Shown piece by piece: positions 1-6,192 of a stretch of DNA of 10,786 bases (within the stretch, counting starts at the first letter, position 1; the number at the start of each line of letters is the position of its first letter). The translations under genes and the position numbers were made by a program. The notes beneath the pieces are model-generated. The model was not told the origin of the DNA, did not search any database, and worked only from the letters and a program-made list of their open reading frames with translations. Location: NCBI GenBank assembly GCA_937877075.1, contig CALEGD010000135.1:1-10786 (forward strand). Reading direction: 5' to 3'. Origin of the DNA: an uncultured Acholeplasmatales bacterium. GTDB taxonomy: Bacteria; Bacillota_I; Bacilli_A; ML615J-28; CAG-698.

Positions 1-1
1 A

Positions 2-1447
2 GTTGGCGGGACCCCTTATAATAACTTTGATACAAAGAAAGATTTGGGAGTTAGTGTAGAAAGAATTGATGATGTAGAAGATGTAGAAGAAGTTGTTACT
101 ACATGGGCCGGTCGATTAAATCAAGGGGACTTTACTTGGGAATTTAATAATGAAGTTGATGACAACTCTTATGATATGAATCAACCCCTAATGGACAAAA
201 TTAGGAATTATAGTTCAGCTATAATTTCTATCGGTGGAAATTCAAGCGTGGATCCGGAGGAACCGACAGATCCGGAAGACCCAACCGATCCGGTTGATCC
301 TATAACAGGTATTATTGTCCATAACTTTACAACCAATGGAAAAAATAATGATTTCTTTTCAATAACTGGAAACCTATCGACTAGTAAAGGGACTGTTAAT
401 TATAAAGGCTTAGTTTTAACACAATGTTTAAAAATAGAGTCTTCTACACTAATAAGTTTTACAACAACAAGTGAATCTGAATTAACATTAGTATTTTTGG
501 AAACCGGCAAAAAAATAAAGGTTGATGGAATCAGTTATACAACAACCGATGGTGGCATTCTTAATCTAATTCTTGATCCCGGAGAGCATACCATTACCAA
601 AGGTGATGTTATGAATTTGTTCTATATGGAATTAGTTATTGAAGATGATGGTGAAGGGCCAATTGATCCCGAGGATCCAGTTGATCCTGTGGAACCAACA
701 GATCCTGAAGTACCAGAATTGATCTTCAAGGATGACTTTTCAGATGCAACATCCAGTACATTTTTTGACGCTTCGTATAAATCTTTACCGCACGATAGTA
801 ATACACCAATGTATATTAAGGTCAGTGGTACGGTTAATGTAGTTGATAAAAAAATAATATTAAGTGGCGGAAGAATGACAATAGGCGCTCTTGCAGTTAC
901 TCTATCAACCCCAGATACAACTCCCGGTGGTATCTTTGACTTTACAAAGCCCTATCGAATCATTATAAAGGTAAGTAATATATCCGGTGATAACTCAAAG
1001 AAGTTCATAGTTTATATAGATAATAACACTACCGGTCAGGCTAATTCTATCCATGGCGGAGATTCAAAAGTTTTTGAAAAGACTTTAGAAGAAATGACTT
1101 CAGGCGAGATTATTATCGAACCAACAATTGGCACTAAAACATCATTTATTCAATTTCGCACTGAAACTGATGCAGTAGTTGAAATAAGTGAAATAATCAT
1201 CGAATATATTATCGATGATAATCCTGTAGATCCCGAAGATCCAATTGATCCTAAAGATCCAAACGATCCTGAAGATCCAGTTGATCCTGAAGACCCAAAC
1301 GATCCTGAAGATCCAGAGTTTCCAAATGATCGGGATGCTGAACAACCAGAAAATAAAACCGGAAAAATTATTCTTTATATTATTTCTGGAATAACAATTG
1401 CTATAGGAGGAACATTAGCACTAATCAAGATAATAAAACGACCATAA
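2..1447 (+). CDS. C-terminal part of a membrane-anchored, pectate lyase-like surface protein (5' end missing)
   Basis: The frame is open to the left edge, so the start and any catalytic domain lie outside; 481 residues are visible. Seen in order: a short domain end (with an EEVVTTWAGRL segment), a DP-rich linker (248-301), module A (about 302-661), a second linker (662-715), module B (about 716-1219), a third linker (1220-1324), and a C-terminal hydrophobic helix starting at KIILYIISGI and ending in the basic tail KIIKRP. From memory, module A (KGTVNYKGL, TQCLKIES, GEHTITKGD) and module B (FFDASYKSLP, YIDNNTT, NSIHGG) resemble repeats that accompany PL1-type pectate lyases in Bacteroidetes and Firmicutes, so a polysaccharide lyase acting on pectin outside the cell is the best guess. 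No LPXTG motif precedes the helix, so anchoring is probably in the membrane. The lyase identity is inferred only from accessory modules; another secreted carbohydrate-active enzyme or adhesin is possible. Confidence 0.6.
   Translation, partial: VGGTPYNNFDTKKDLGVSVERIDDVEDVEEVVTTWAGRLNQGDFTWEFNNEVDDNSYDMNQPLMDKIRNYSSAIISIGGNSSVDPEEPTDPEDPTDPVDPITGIIVHNFTTNGKNNDFFSITGNLSTSKGTVNYKGLVLTQCLKIESSTLISFTTTSESELTLVFLETGKKIKVDGISYTTTDGGILNLILDPGEHTITKGDVMNLFYMELVIEDDGEGPIDPEDPVDPVEPTDPEVPELIFKDDFSDATSSTFFDASYKSLPHDSNTPMYIKVSGTVNVVDKKIILSGGRMTIGALAVTLSTPDTTPGGIFDFTKPYRIIIKVSNISGDNSKKFIVYIDNNTTGQANSIHGGDSKVFEKTLEEMTSGEIIIEPTIGTKTSFIQFRTETDAVVEISEIIIEYIIDDNPVDPEDPIDPKDPNDPEDPVDPEDPNDPEDPEFPNDRDAEQPENKTGKIILYIISGITIAIGGTLALIKIIKRP
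248..301 (+). repeat. DP-rich linker 1
   Basis: Eighteen codons built from Asp-Pro/Glu-Pro triplets (DPEEP, TDPEDP, TDPVDP). They separate the incomplete N-terminal domain from module A and probably form an extended, acidic, flexible spacer. Confidence 0.8.
662..715 (+). repeat. DP-rich linker 2
   Basis: A second Asp-Pro spacer (PIDPEDPVDPVEPTDPEVP) lies between the two accessory modules of the surface protein. It has the same composition as linkers 1 and 3. Confidence 0.8.
1220..1324 (+). repeat. DP-rich linker 3 with 36-bp tandem period
   Basis: The longest spacer, about 35 codons of xDP triplets, lies just before the membrane anchor. At the DNA level a 22-base unit recurs identically at 1259-1280 and 1295-1316, a 36-base (12-codon) period. 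This indicates recent expansion by slippage or unequal crossover, and the linker length may vary between strains. Confidence 0.85.
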
Positions 1448-1454
1448 TTTTAAT

Positions 1455-1496
1455 AAGGCTTCCGATGTTAAAAGTGACTTTGGGAGCCTTTAAATA
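1455..1496 (+). terminator. weak hairpin after the surface protein gene
   Basis: AAGGCTTCC (1455-1463) can pair with GGGAGCCTT (1482-1490) over nine positions including one G-T wobble. The loop is 18 bases and itself holds a small AAAG/CTTT hairpin. Only a short TTTAAAT follows, so it is at best a weak intrinsic terminator and read-through into the small downstream ORF is possible. Confidence 0.4.
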
Positions 1497-1511
1497 GGTG
1501 TAGAAGTTTCG

Positions 1512-1727
1512 ATGTTTTTTGTACAAGAAGAACAACTGGAAAATCTTATTAATGATATAAGAGAAAAGAACAACAATCTATCATCATTTAATTTAACAGT
1601 TCCAACCGATATTCAAGATAAGATTATGAGTGATTATGCTATAATGATTGATATCTTTATTTCAAATAAAGATAATATTACGGCACAAGATTTTCTTGAT
1701 TATATTGGAACAAAGTCTACACATTAA
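1512..1727 (+). CDS. small acidic hypothetical protein (71 aa)
   Basis: I do not recognise this protein. It is rich in Asp, Glu, Asn and Ile, has no transmembrane segment or signal peptide, and contains two likely amphipathic stretches (around EEQLENLINDIREKN and the C-terminal AQDFLDYIG). Codon use looks like that of the neighbours and the frame ends in TAA. The ribosome binding site is poor (AGAAG at 1502-1506, five bases before the ATG), which lowers confidence. It lies just after the weak hairpin following the surface protein gene and could be co-transcribed with it by read-through, or it may not be expressed. Confidence 0.45.
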   Translation: MFFVQEEQLENLINDIREKNNNLSSFNLTVPTDIQDKIMSDYAIMIDIFISNKDNITAQDFLDYIGTKSTH

Positions 1728-1785
1728 TAATTAAGTTTTTCCTATTGAAGGTTTTTATATTTGTAGAAAAATAAGGTTCATAACA

Positions 1786-1862
1786 GAAGAGCAGATCTTC
1801 AACGAAAACTTCAATTTTCGATATTTGTACAGTATTTAGGGCTTCACGTTGAAGCCCTTTTA
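1786..1862 (+). ncRNA. candidate small structured RNA (three hairpins ending in a terminator)
   Basis: Three perfect hairpins follow one another: GAAGA/TCTTC (1786-1800), CGAAAA/TTTTCG (1803-1820) and AGGGCTTCA/TGAAGCCCT (1838-1858), the last followed by T residues. The tail of a small RNA has this architecture, with the 5' end somewhere in about 1728-1786. No coding frame explains the stretch, and I match it to no known RNA family. The alternative is a long 3' UTR of the small ORF upstream. Confidence 0.3.
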
Positions 1863-1863
1863 T
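1838..1863 (+). terminator. intrinsic terminator
   Basis: A perfect 9-bp stem AGGGCTTCA/TGAAGCCCT with a three-base loop (1847-1849) is followed by TTTTATATA. It isolates the left part of the window from the rpiR promoter. Confidence 0.8.
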
Positions 1864-1968
1864 ATATAATTTATATGGAAAAGGCATTTTATAAAAAGGT
1901 TTTTGGGCAGAAGTAAGCATTTTTCATTTTAGTTAAAAGTGTTCATTTGTAATAGGACAAGTTTTTAG
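1864..1968 (+). other. spacer between terminator and rpiR promoter
   Basis: No convincing gene is visible in this AT-rich stretch. One item of note is TTGTAATAGGACAA at 1947-1960, a short inverted repeat (TTGT/ACAA) that shares TTGTAATA with two copies upstream of the GH4 gene. It may be an upstream regulator half-site or chance in AT-rich DNA. Confidence 0.3.
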
Positions 1969-1997
1969 TTGTAAGTTAAAAGATAATATGATATTAT
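1969..1997 (+). promoter_or_regulatory. probable rpiR promoter
   Basis: TTGTAA (1969-1974) as the -35 element and TATTAT (1992-1997, five of six bases of the consensus) as the -10 element are separated by 17 bases. Transcription would start near 2004, about 50 bases before the regulator's ATG. Confidence 0.55.
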
Positions 1998-2012
1998 TTA
2001 TTTGTGAATAAA
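1997..2012. promoter_or_regulatory. candidate operator overlapping the rpiR transcription start
   Basis: TTTATT and AATAAA form a perfect inverted repeat around TGTG, directly downstream of the -10 box. The position suits autoregulation by the RpiR protein. The adjoining word ATAAACTAA (2008-2016) recurs at 2947-2955 in the GH4 promoter. Confidence 0.35.
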
Positions 2013-2053
2013 CTAAGGAAATTTATGAAATGAAATGGTTATTGAGGTGAAGC

Positions 2054-2806
2054 ATGCTTTCTAAAATTAGTATCGATATTATTAATTCGCTAACAATTTC
2101 AGAATTAGATGTTCTTAGATTTATTGATAATAATCCTAAAGCTATATTAAAATGGAGTATCAAAGAACTATCTGAAGCAACTTTTGTTTCTACGGCAACG
2201 ATTATGAGGTTGTGTAAGAAACTAGGCTATTCCGGTTTTTCTGAACTGAAATATCATTTGCGGGAAGAAATTAATCTTGCGGAAGAACAATTTCACGATG
2301 TATCTTTTAAAGATATTATTAATCAAAATTTGAAAACTTTAGTTGATACCAGTTCTTTAATTGAAGAAGAAAAGGTTATGGCTTTAGTTGATTTAATGTC
2401 AAAACCGGTGAATATCCATTTTTTCGGGAAAGGGTTAACTGCATCAGTTTTAAATTATGCTTCAAAACTACTTTTAACATGTCACCGAGCTAATTTTATC
2501 TATCAAGATACACATATTGCCTATTTGACTGCTGAGTCAATGACTAAAAATGATTTGCTTTTTGTCTGTAGTTTAAGCGGTAAAACTCATCAAGTTGTAA
2601 GGATGGCACAGATTGCGAAAAGTCGAAATGCTACCGTGGTGACTATTTCTTCAAACAAGGATAGTGAGTTATCAAAAATCGGTGATTATAACTTTAGCGT
2701 TTGTGAAAGCGAATTCTCAATAAAAAAATATGATATTTCTTCAAGATTACCAATATTTTTCTTACTTAATTTTATTATCACGATTTATATTTCTAAAAAA
2801 GAATAA
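2054..2806 (+). CDS. RpiR-family transcriptional regulator
   Basis: A 250-residue protein of the usual size for the family. The N-terminal half (about 1-75) is the RpiR helix-turn-helix; the recognition region is around LSEATFVSTATIMRLCKKLGYSGFSELK. The C-terminal half (about 118-240) is a SIS sugar-phosphate-binding domain with the FGKG turn near residue 125 and SLSGKT near 173-178. Family members sense phosphosugars; GlvR, which controls the GH4 gene glvA in Bacillus subtilis, is of this type, so the pairing with the downstream GH4 gene makes it the likely local regulator (inference). The start has GAGGTGA at 2044-2050. It has its own promoter and a strong terminator, so it is a separate transcript from the operon. 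Whether it activates or represses cannot be told. Confidence 0.9.
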   Translation: MLSKISIDIINSLTISELDVLRFIDNNPKAILKWSIKELSEATFVSTATIMRLCKKLGYSGFSELKYHLREEINLAEEQFHDVSFKDIINQNLKTLVDTSSLIEEEKVMALVDLMSKPVNIHFFGKGLTASVLNYASKLLLTCHRANFIYQDTHIAYLTAESMTKNDLLFVCSLSGKTHQVVRMAQIAKSRNATVVTISSNKDSELSKIGDYNFSVCESEFSIKKYDISSRLPIFFLLNFIITIYISKKE

Positions 2807-2837
2807 ATATTATGTTAATAGAAAGAATGAGAATAAG

Positions 2838-2877
2838 AACGGATGTAGATTCTTTTAGATCTCATCCGTTTTTATTT
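2838..2877 (+). terminator. intrinsic terminator after rpiR
   Basis: AACGGATG (2838-2845) pairs with CATCCGTT (2863-2870). After a one-base bulge, AGAT (2847-2850) pairs inward with ATCT (2859-2862). A run TTTTTATTT follows. This is a strong terminator separating the regulator from the transport operon. Confidence 0.85.
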
Positions 2878-2908
2878 GCGGTTTTATAAAAGTTATGGAT
2901 TACTTTTT

Positions 2909-2943
2909 TTGTAATAAGAAGCGATTGTAATAAAATTTCGCTT
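2909..2943. promoter_or_regulatory. candidate RpiR operator over the operon promoter
   Basis: Two elements overlap here. AAGCGA (2919-2924) and TCGCTT (2938-2943) form a perfect 6-bp inverted repeat spanning the -35 box. TTGTAATAA occurs as a direct repeat at 2909-2917 and 2925-2933. The stretch TGTAATAAAATT (2926-2937) matches the first twelve positions of the palindrome TGTARTWWWATTACA, which I recall as the consensus for the RpiR-family regulator HexR. The match ends before the last three bases, so it could be a degenerate site; in such AT-rich DNA chance is possible. Confidence 0.35.
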
Positions 2944-2953
2944 TTGATAAACT
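2925..2953 (+). promoter_or_regulatory. probable operon promoter upstream of the GH4 gene
   Basis: TTGTAA (2925-2930) and TAAACT (2948-2953) are separated by 17 bases. The -35 hexamer is identical to the one proposed for rpiR; the -10 matches only four consensus bases, as expected for a promoter needing activation or under control. The leader to the preferred start is about 75 bases. Confidence 0.45.
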
Positions 2954-2970
2954 AATGTTAGCGAAAAAAG

Positions 2971-2989
2971 TTTATGAAGTTTTATGAAG
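2971..2989 (+). repeat. two TTTATGAAG direct repeats 10 bp apart
   Basis: TTTATGAAG occurs at 2971-2979 and 2981-2989, exactly one helical turn apart, in the leader of the operon. A related TTTATGAAA lies at 2022-2030 in the rpiR leader. They may be protein-binding half-sites, or the last copy may act as a weak ribosome binding site for an upstream ATG at 3000. Confidence 0.3.
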
Positions 2990-3020
2990 GACATTTCCTA
3001 TGTTTCATAAATTTGGGAAT

Positions 3021-3026
3021 AGAGGT
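3021..3026 (+). promoter_or_regulatory. ribosome binding site deciding the GH4 start
   Basis: AGAGGT lies six bases before the ATG at 3033. It supports that start over the ATG at 3000, which would place this site inside the coding region. Confidence 0.6.
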
Positions 3027-3032
3027 AAGATG

Positions 3033-4358
3033 ATGAAAAACAGATATAGGATAGTTATAGTTGGAGGCGGTAGTACTTGGACGCCGGGGTTATTGAAGAG
3101 TTTATGTTTAAAAAAAGAAGAATTACCACTATCAGAATTAATTCTTTTTGATAATGATCCAGAACGATTAGCACCTATAGGAGGATTTGCGGAAATACTA
3201 TTTAGAGAAGAAAATGAGGATGTAAAAGTAATAGTGACTACCGATAAGGATATCGCGTATCGAAATGTTGATTTTGTTTTTTGTCAGATTAGAACTGGTG
3301 GTTTTAAAATGAGGGAATTAGATGAAAAAATCCCGTTAAAACATGGAGCGGTAGGACAAGAAACTTGTGGAGCCGGGGGCTTTGCTTATGGTTTAAGATC
3401 AATAACTGATATGATTGAGATTGTCAATGATGTTCGTTCTCGGTCTCGGGATGCTTGGATTTTGAATTATACAAACCCAGCTGCGATAGTTGCCGTTGCT
3501 TTAAAGCATCAGTTTCCGAATGATGATCGAATTTTAAATATTTGTGATCAACCAATTAATCTATTAAAATCTTATGCAAAATTGATCGGAAAAAACCATG
3601 ATGAATTAGATCCCGTTTATTTTGGCTTGAATCATTTTGGTTGGTTTATCCACCTTTATGATCGAAACAAGAAAGACTTGATGCCCGAAATAAAACAAAA
3701 AATTTTGAATAATGGCTTTGAGCCTGCCGATAAAGCGGAACGCGATCCATCCTGGATAGACACTTACGCGATGGTTAAGGATATGTTAGAAAAATATCCG
3801 GATTATCTGCCGAATACTTATTTACAGTATTATTTGTTTCCTGAATATAAGGCTAGACATCTAAATAAAGATTACACTAGAGCTAATGAAGTAATGGATG
3901 GGAGAGAAAAAAGGGTTTTTTCCGAATGTAGACATGTTATCAAAGTTCAAACCGCTAAAAGTTCTTCAATCGCTAAAAATGAAGCTCATTCTGATATGAT
4001 TGTTGATTTAGCGTTGGCGATTATCAACAATACAAATGAGAGTTTCATTGTCATTGTTCCCAATGATGGAATAATCAGCAATATTAATTCCGATGCGATG
4101 GTAGAAGTAAATGCTTTAGTTGGTAGCAATGGTCCGAAGCCGACATGTATTGGTGAAATTTCTTCTTTCTATAAAGGTTTGATAGAACAACAATATGCTT
4201 ATGAAAAATTAACTGTTGAAGCATATTTTGAAAATTCATATGCTAAAGCATTACAAGCTTTAACATTAAATAGAACAATTGTTGATGGTTTTAAAGCAAA
4301 GACTATTTTAGACGAATTAATCATTTGTAATAATGGTTATTGGCCGAAGTTGAAATAA
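3033..4358 (+). CDS. glvA: GH4 family NAD-dependent 6-phospho-alpha-glucosidase (GlvA/MalH type)
   Basis: A 441-residue glycosidase, close to the roughly 450 of Bacillus GlvA. The N-terminal Rossmann motif IVIVGGGSTWTPG binds NAD; GQETCGAGG lies near 109. Cys171-Asp172 (NICDQP) and His201 (GLNHFGW) correspond to the metal-binding Cys/His and acid Asp of GlvA, and Tyr263 sits in the conserved LPNTYLQYYLFP that carries the catalytic Tyr. The C-terminal half follows GlvA closely (TRANEVMDGRE, AMVEVNALVGSNGP, EKLTVEAY). Family enzymes hydrolyse 6-phosphoglycosides through transient oxidation at C3 and need NAD and a divalent metal. The start at 3033 is preferred because of the SD site and because residue numbers then align with GlvA; ATGs at 3030 and 3000 (with GAAGGA eight bases upstream) are alternatives. 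It is the first gene of the operon. The specificity is inferred; alpha-galacturonidase-like GH4 enzymes resemble it less. Confidence 0.88.
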   Translation: MKNRYRIVIVGGGSTWTPGLLKSLCLKKEELPLSELILFDNDPERLAPIGGFAEILFREENEDVKVIVTTDKDIAYRNVDFVFCQIRTGGFKMRELDEKIPLKHGAVGQETCGAGGFAYGLRSITDMIEIVNDVRSRSRDAWILNYTNPAAIVAVALKHQFPNDDRILNICDQPINLLKSYAKLIGKNHDELDPVYFGLNHFGWFIHLYDRNKKDLMPEIKQKILNNGFEPADKAERDPSWIDTYAMVKDMLEKYPDYLPNTYLQYYLFPEYKARHLNKDYTRANEVMDGREKRVFSECRHVIKVQTAKSSSIAKNEAHSDMIVDLALAIINNTNESFIVIVPNDGIISNINSDAMVEVNALVGSNGPKPTCIGEISSFYKGLIEQQYAYEKLTVEAYFENSYAKALQALTLNRTIVDGFKAKTILDELIICNNGYWPKLK

Positions 4359-5128
4359 TGATGAAAATAATAATCAATGCTGATGATTTTGGACTAACTA
4401 ATGGTGTTACCTATGGAATCTACGATGCTATTAAGAACGGAGTTGTCTCCTCTACAACCTTAATGGTAAATCAAGAAGCTAGTCTGCTTGCTGGAAGGAT
4501 TGCCCGTCAAGATGAGAACTTAAATGTAGGCTTACATTTAAATATTAGTAAAGGCTTTCCACTTTCAAACTGCCCGAGTTTGGTTGATGAAAATAATAAT
4601 TTCATCAAGCCTAAAGATTTATTAAATGATGATGAATATCTTGAAGAGGAAATCTATCAGGAATTTTTAAAACAATATGAAAGATTTTTTGAAATAGTTG
4701 GACGCAAACCTACACATTTAGATTCGCATTTATATTCTCACCAAATATTTCCGAAAGTTCAAAGACAGGCAATTAAGTTTGCGGAAGAATTCAGATTACC
4801 TGTTCGAGCCTGTCAGACTAAATATTATCAGAAAATAGAATTAATTGATGAATTTAAAGTTATTGGTGAAATGAGTATTTATGATTTATTTTCAAAATTC
4901 ATGGATCTAATTAATCTAAACCTGAAACAAGATTATTTAGAATTAATGGTTCATCCGGGGTTTGTTGATTTAGAATTATTAAATATTTCTTCTTATAATT
5001 TACCTAGAGTTTTGGAAGCTAAAGTTTTAAAATTAAAAGAAGTAAAAAAGTATCTGGAATTAAATAATGTAGAAATAATTAGTTTTAGGGAAGTTTCCGG
5101 AGGTATGCAATGGCTAACATCCAATTAG
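4358..5128 (+). CDS. chbG: YdjC/ChbG-family carbohydrate deacetylase
   Basis: A 256-residue protein, typical size for the family. The N-terminal strand and metal site IIINADDFGL carries Asp9-Asp10. His60 (VGLHLN) and the HLDSHLYSH cluster (His120, His124, His128) supply the other expected metal ligands, and MVHPGF follows near 198. YdjC/ChbG proteins remove an N-acetyl group from N-acetylglucosamine-containing oligosaccharides; in the E. coli chb operon this precedes cleavage by the GH4 enzyme ChbF. The ATG at 4358 overlaps the GH4 stop codon by one base (TAATG); the next ATG at 4361 would give the more family-like start MKIIINADDFG. The end overlaps the ATPase gene by 19 bases. The exact substrate is unknown, and the chbG symbol refers to family membership only. 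Confidence 0.85.
   Translation: MMKIIINADDFGLTNGVTYGIYDAIKNGVVSSTTLMVNQEASLLAGRIARQDENLNVGLHLNISKGFPLSNCPSLVDENNNFIKPKDLLNDDEYLEEEIYQEFLKQYERFFEIVGRKPTHLDSHLYSHQIFPKVQRQAIKFAEEFRLPVRACQTKYYQKIELIDEFKVIGEMSIYDLFSKFMDLINLNLKQDYLELMVHPGFVDLELLNISSYNLPRVLEAKVLKLKEVKKYLELNNVEIISFREVSGGMQWLTSN
5099..5104 (+). promoter_or_regulatory. ribosome binding site of the ABC ATPase gene
   Basis: A consensus GGAGGT lies five bases before the ATG at 5110, inside the end of the deacetylase gene. It confirms the ATPase start despite the 19-base overlap. Confidence 0.8.
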
Positions 5129-6192
5129 AAAATGTAATTAAGATTTACGGGGCAAAGGTTAATAGGAAAACAAAAGAAATTCCAATTGGTAAAAGAGCTG
5201 TTGATGATCTATCGGTTCTTATTCCAAGCGGTGGTTTTACTGTTCTAGTTGGACCCTCCGGTTGCGGTAAGACTACTTTACTTAGAATGATTGCAGGTTT
5301 AGAGGATATTACATCCGGAACTATAAAAATGGGTGATATCGATATTACTAATCTTGAACCCGGTGACAGAGGACTGGCAATGGTTTTTCAAAATTATGCC
5401 CTATATCCTCATATGTCAGTCCGGGCTAATATTGAATTTGGTTTAATAAATGCTAGAATTCCGAAGTTTGAGGTCAAAGAAAGAACGAATGATGCTTTAG
5501 AGTTGGTCGGATTAACAGAATTCCAAAATCGTCGGCCTGCCCTTCTCTCGGGTGGACAACGTCAAAGGGTTGCCTTAGCTAGAGCAATCGCTAAAAGACC
5601 ACAATGTTTTTTGATGGACGAACCTTTGTCCAACCTAGATGCGAAACTGCGGTCGGAAATGAGAACTGAACTAATTGAATTACATAAGGAATTACATTCC
5701 ACCTTTGTCTATGTTACTCATGACCAAATAGAGGCTATGACCATGGGAGATCATATTGTAGTCATGAACGAAGGGAAAATTATGCAGGAAGGTACTCCGA
5801 GCGAAATTCATAATAATCCCAATTCTACTTTTGTTGCAAAATTTATTGGCGATCCGGGTATGAATATTGTTCAAATTGACAATGATTTTCAATTTGGTTT
5901 CAGACCGCGAGATGTTAATTTTAATCCTACTGTCGATAATCAAAATTGTATCAAGATGATAGAAAAAATATCTAGTATTGAAAATCACGGTTCAGAATTT
6001 GTTTATTCGCTTAATATCCAAGGTAGTCATATTTATGTGAAAGAACTATCCAAGAAAATGCGTGATTTAAACTCCGAAATTTCGTTTTCAATAGCTAAAG
6101 AGAATCTATTCTTTTTTGATATTGATGGAAAAAGAATAACTAACCAAAAACTAATTGAGGGTTTTTATGGAAAACTTAAGAGCAATTGGTGA
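5110..6192 (+). CDS. sugar ABC transporter ATP-binding protein (UgpC/MsmK/MalK family)
   Basis: A 360-residue ATPase powering the importer encoded downstream. It shows Walker A GPSGCGKT (48-55), Q-loop Gln94 in MVFQNYALYPHM, signature LSGGQRQRVALARA (from 146), Walker B with FLMDEPLSNLD (167-177) and switch His204 in VTHDQIEAMT. After about 250 comes the MalK/UgpC-type C-terminal regulatory domain with FGFRPRDV. Between the A-loop Tyr13 and AVDDLSV there is an insertion of roughly a dozen basic residues (VNRKTKEIPIGK) that simple MalK proteins lack. The gene ends in TGA followed at once by TAA (6190-6195) and overlaps the first permease by 26 bases. The substrate cannot be read from the ATPase, since MsmK/UgpC-type ATPases can serve several importers. 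Confidence 0.93.
   Translation: MANIQLENVIKIYGAKVNRKTKEIPIGKRAVDDLSVLIPSGGFTVLVGPSGCGKTTLLRMIAGLEDITSGTIKMGDIDITNLEPGDRGLAMVFQNYALYPHMSVRANIEFGLINARIPKFEVKERTNDALELVGLTEFQNRRPALLSGGQRQRVALARAIAKRPQCFLMDEPLSNLDAKLRSEMRTELIELHKELHSTFVYVTHDQIEAMTMGDHIVVMNEGKIMQEGTPSEIHNNPNSTFVAKFIGDPGMNIVQIDNDFQFGFRPRDVNFNPTVDNQNCIKMIEKISSIENHGSEFVYSLNIQGSHIYVKELSKKMRDLNSEISFSIAKENLFFFDIDGKRITNQKLIEGFYGKLKSNW
6157..6161 (+). promoter_or_regulatory. ribosome binding site of the first permease
   Basis: GAGGG lies five bases before the ATG at 6167. This supports 6167 rather than the upstream in-frame TTG at 6155, whose first codons overlap the site. Confidence 0.65.

Noticed and set aside
1259..1316. Repeats resembling a short CRISPR or tandem array
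   Set aside because: The 22-base repeat and the 14 bases between copies are all coding xDP triplets in frame, with no variable spacers.
1142..1345. Open reverse-strand frame over the third DP linker
   Set aside because: It is the mirror of the Asp-Pro repeat (a monotonous Ile/Phe/Trp/Arg pattern) with no ribosome binding site. The forward frame is clearly coding.
1368..1447. Sortase-type cell wall anchor
   Set aside because: A hydrophobic helix and a basic tail are present, but no LPXTG-like motif precedes them; the upstream residues are EQPENKTGK.
1875..1916. 13-codon forward ORF (MEKAFYKKVFGQK)
   Set aside because: It is too short, has no ribosome binding site, and lies directly after the terminator without a promoter of its own.
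1717..1920. Reverse-strand 67-codon frame in the intergenic region
   Set aside because: It spans the terminator hairpin, has no ribosome binding site and no recognisable protein features.
2916..2930. Possible CcpA (cre) site near AAGCGATT
   Set aside because: Only the central AAnCGnT fits the consensus and the flanking positions mismatch. The inverted repeat and RpiR-type words explain the region better.
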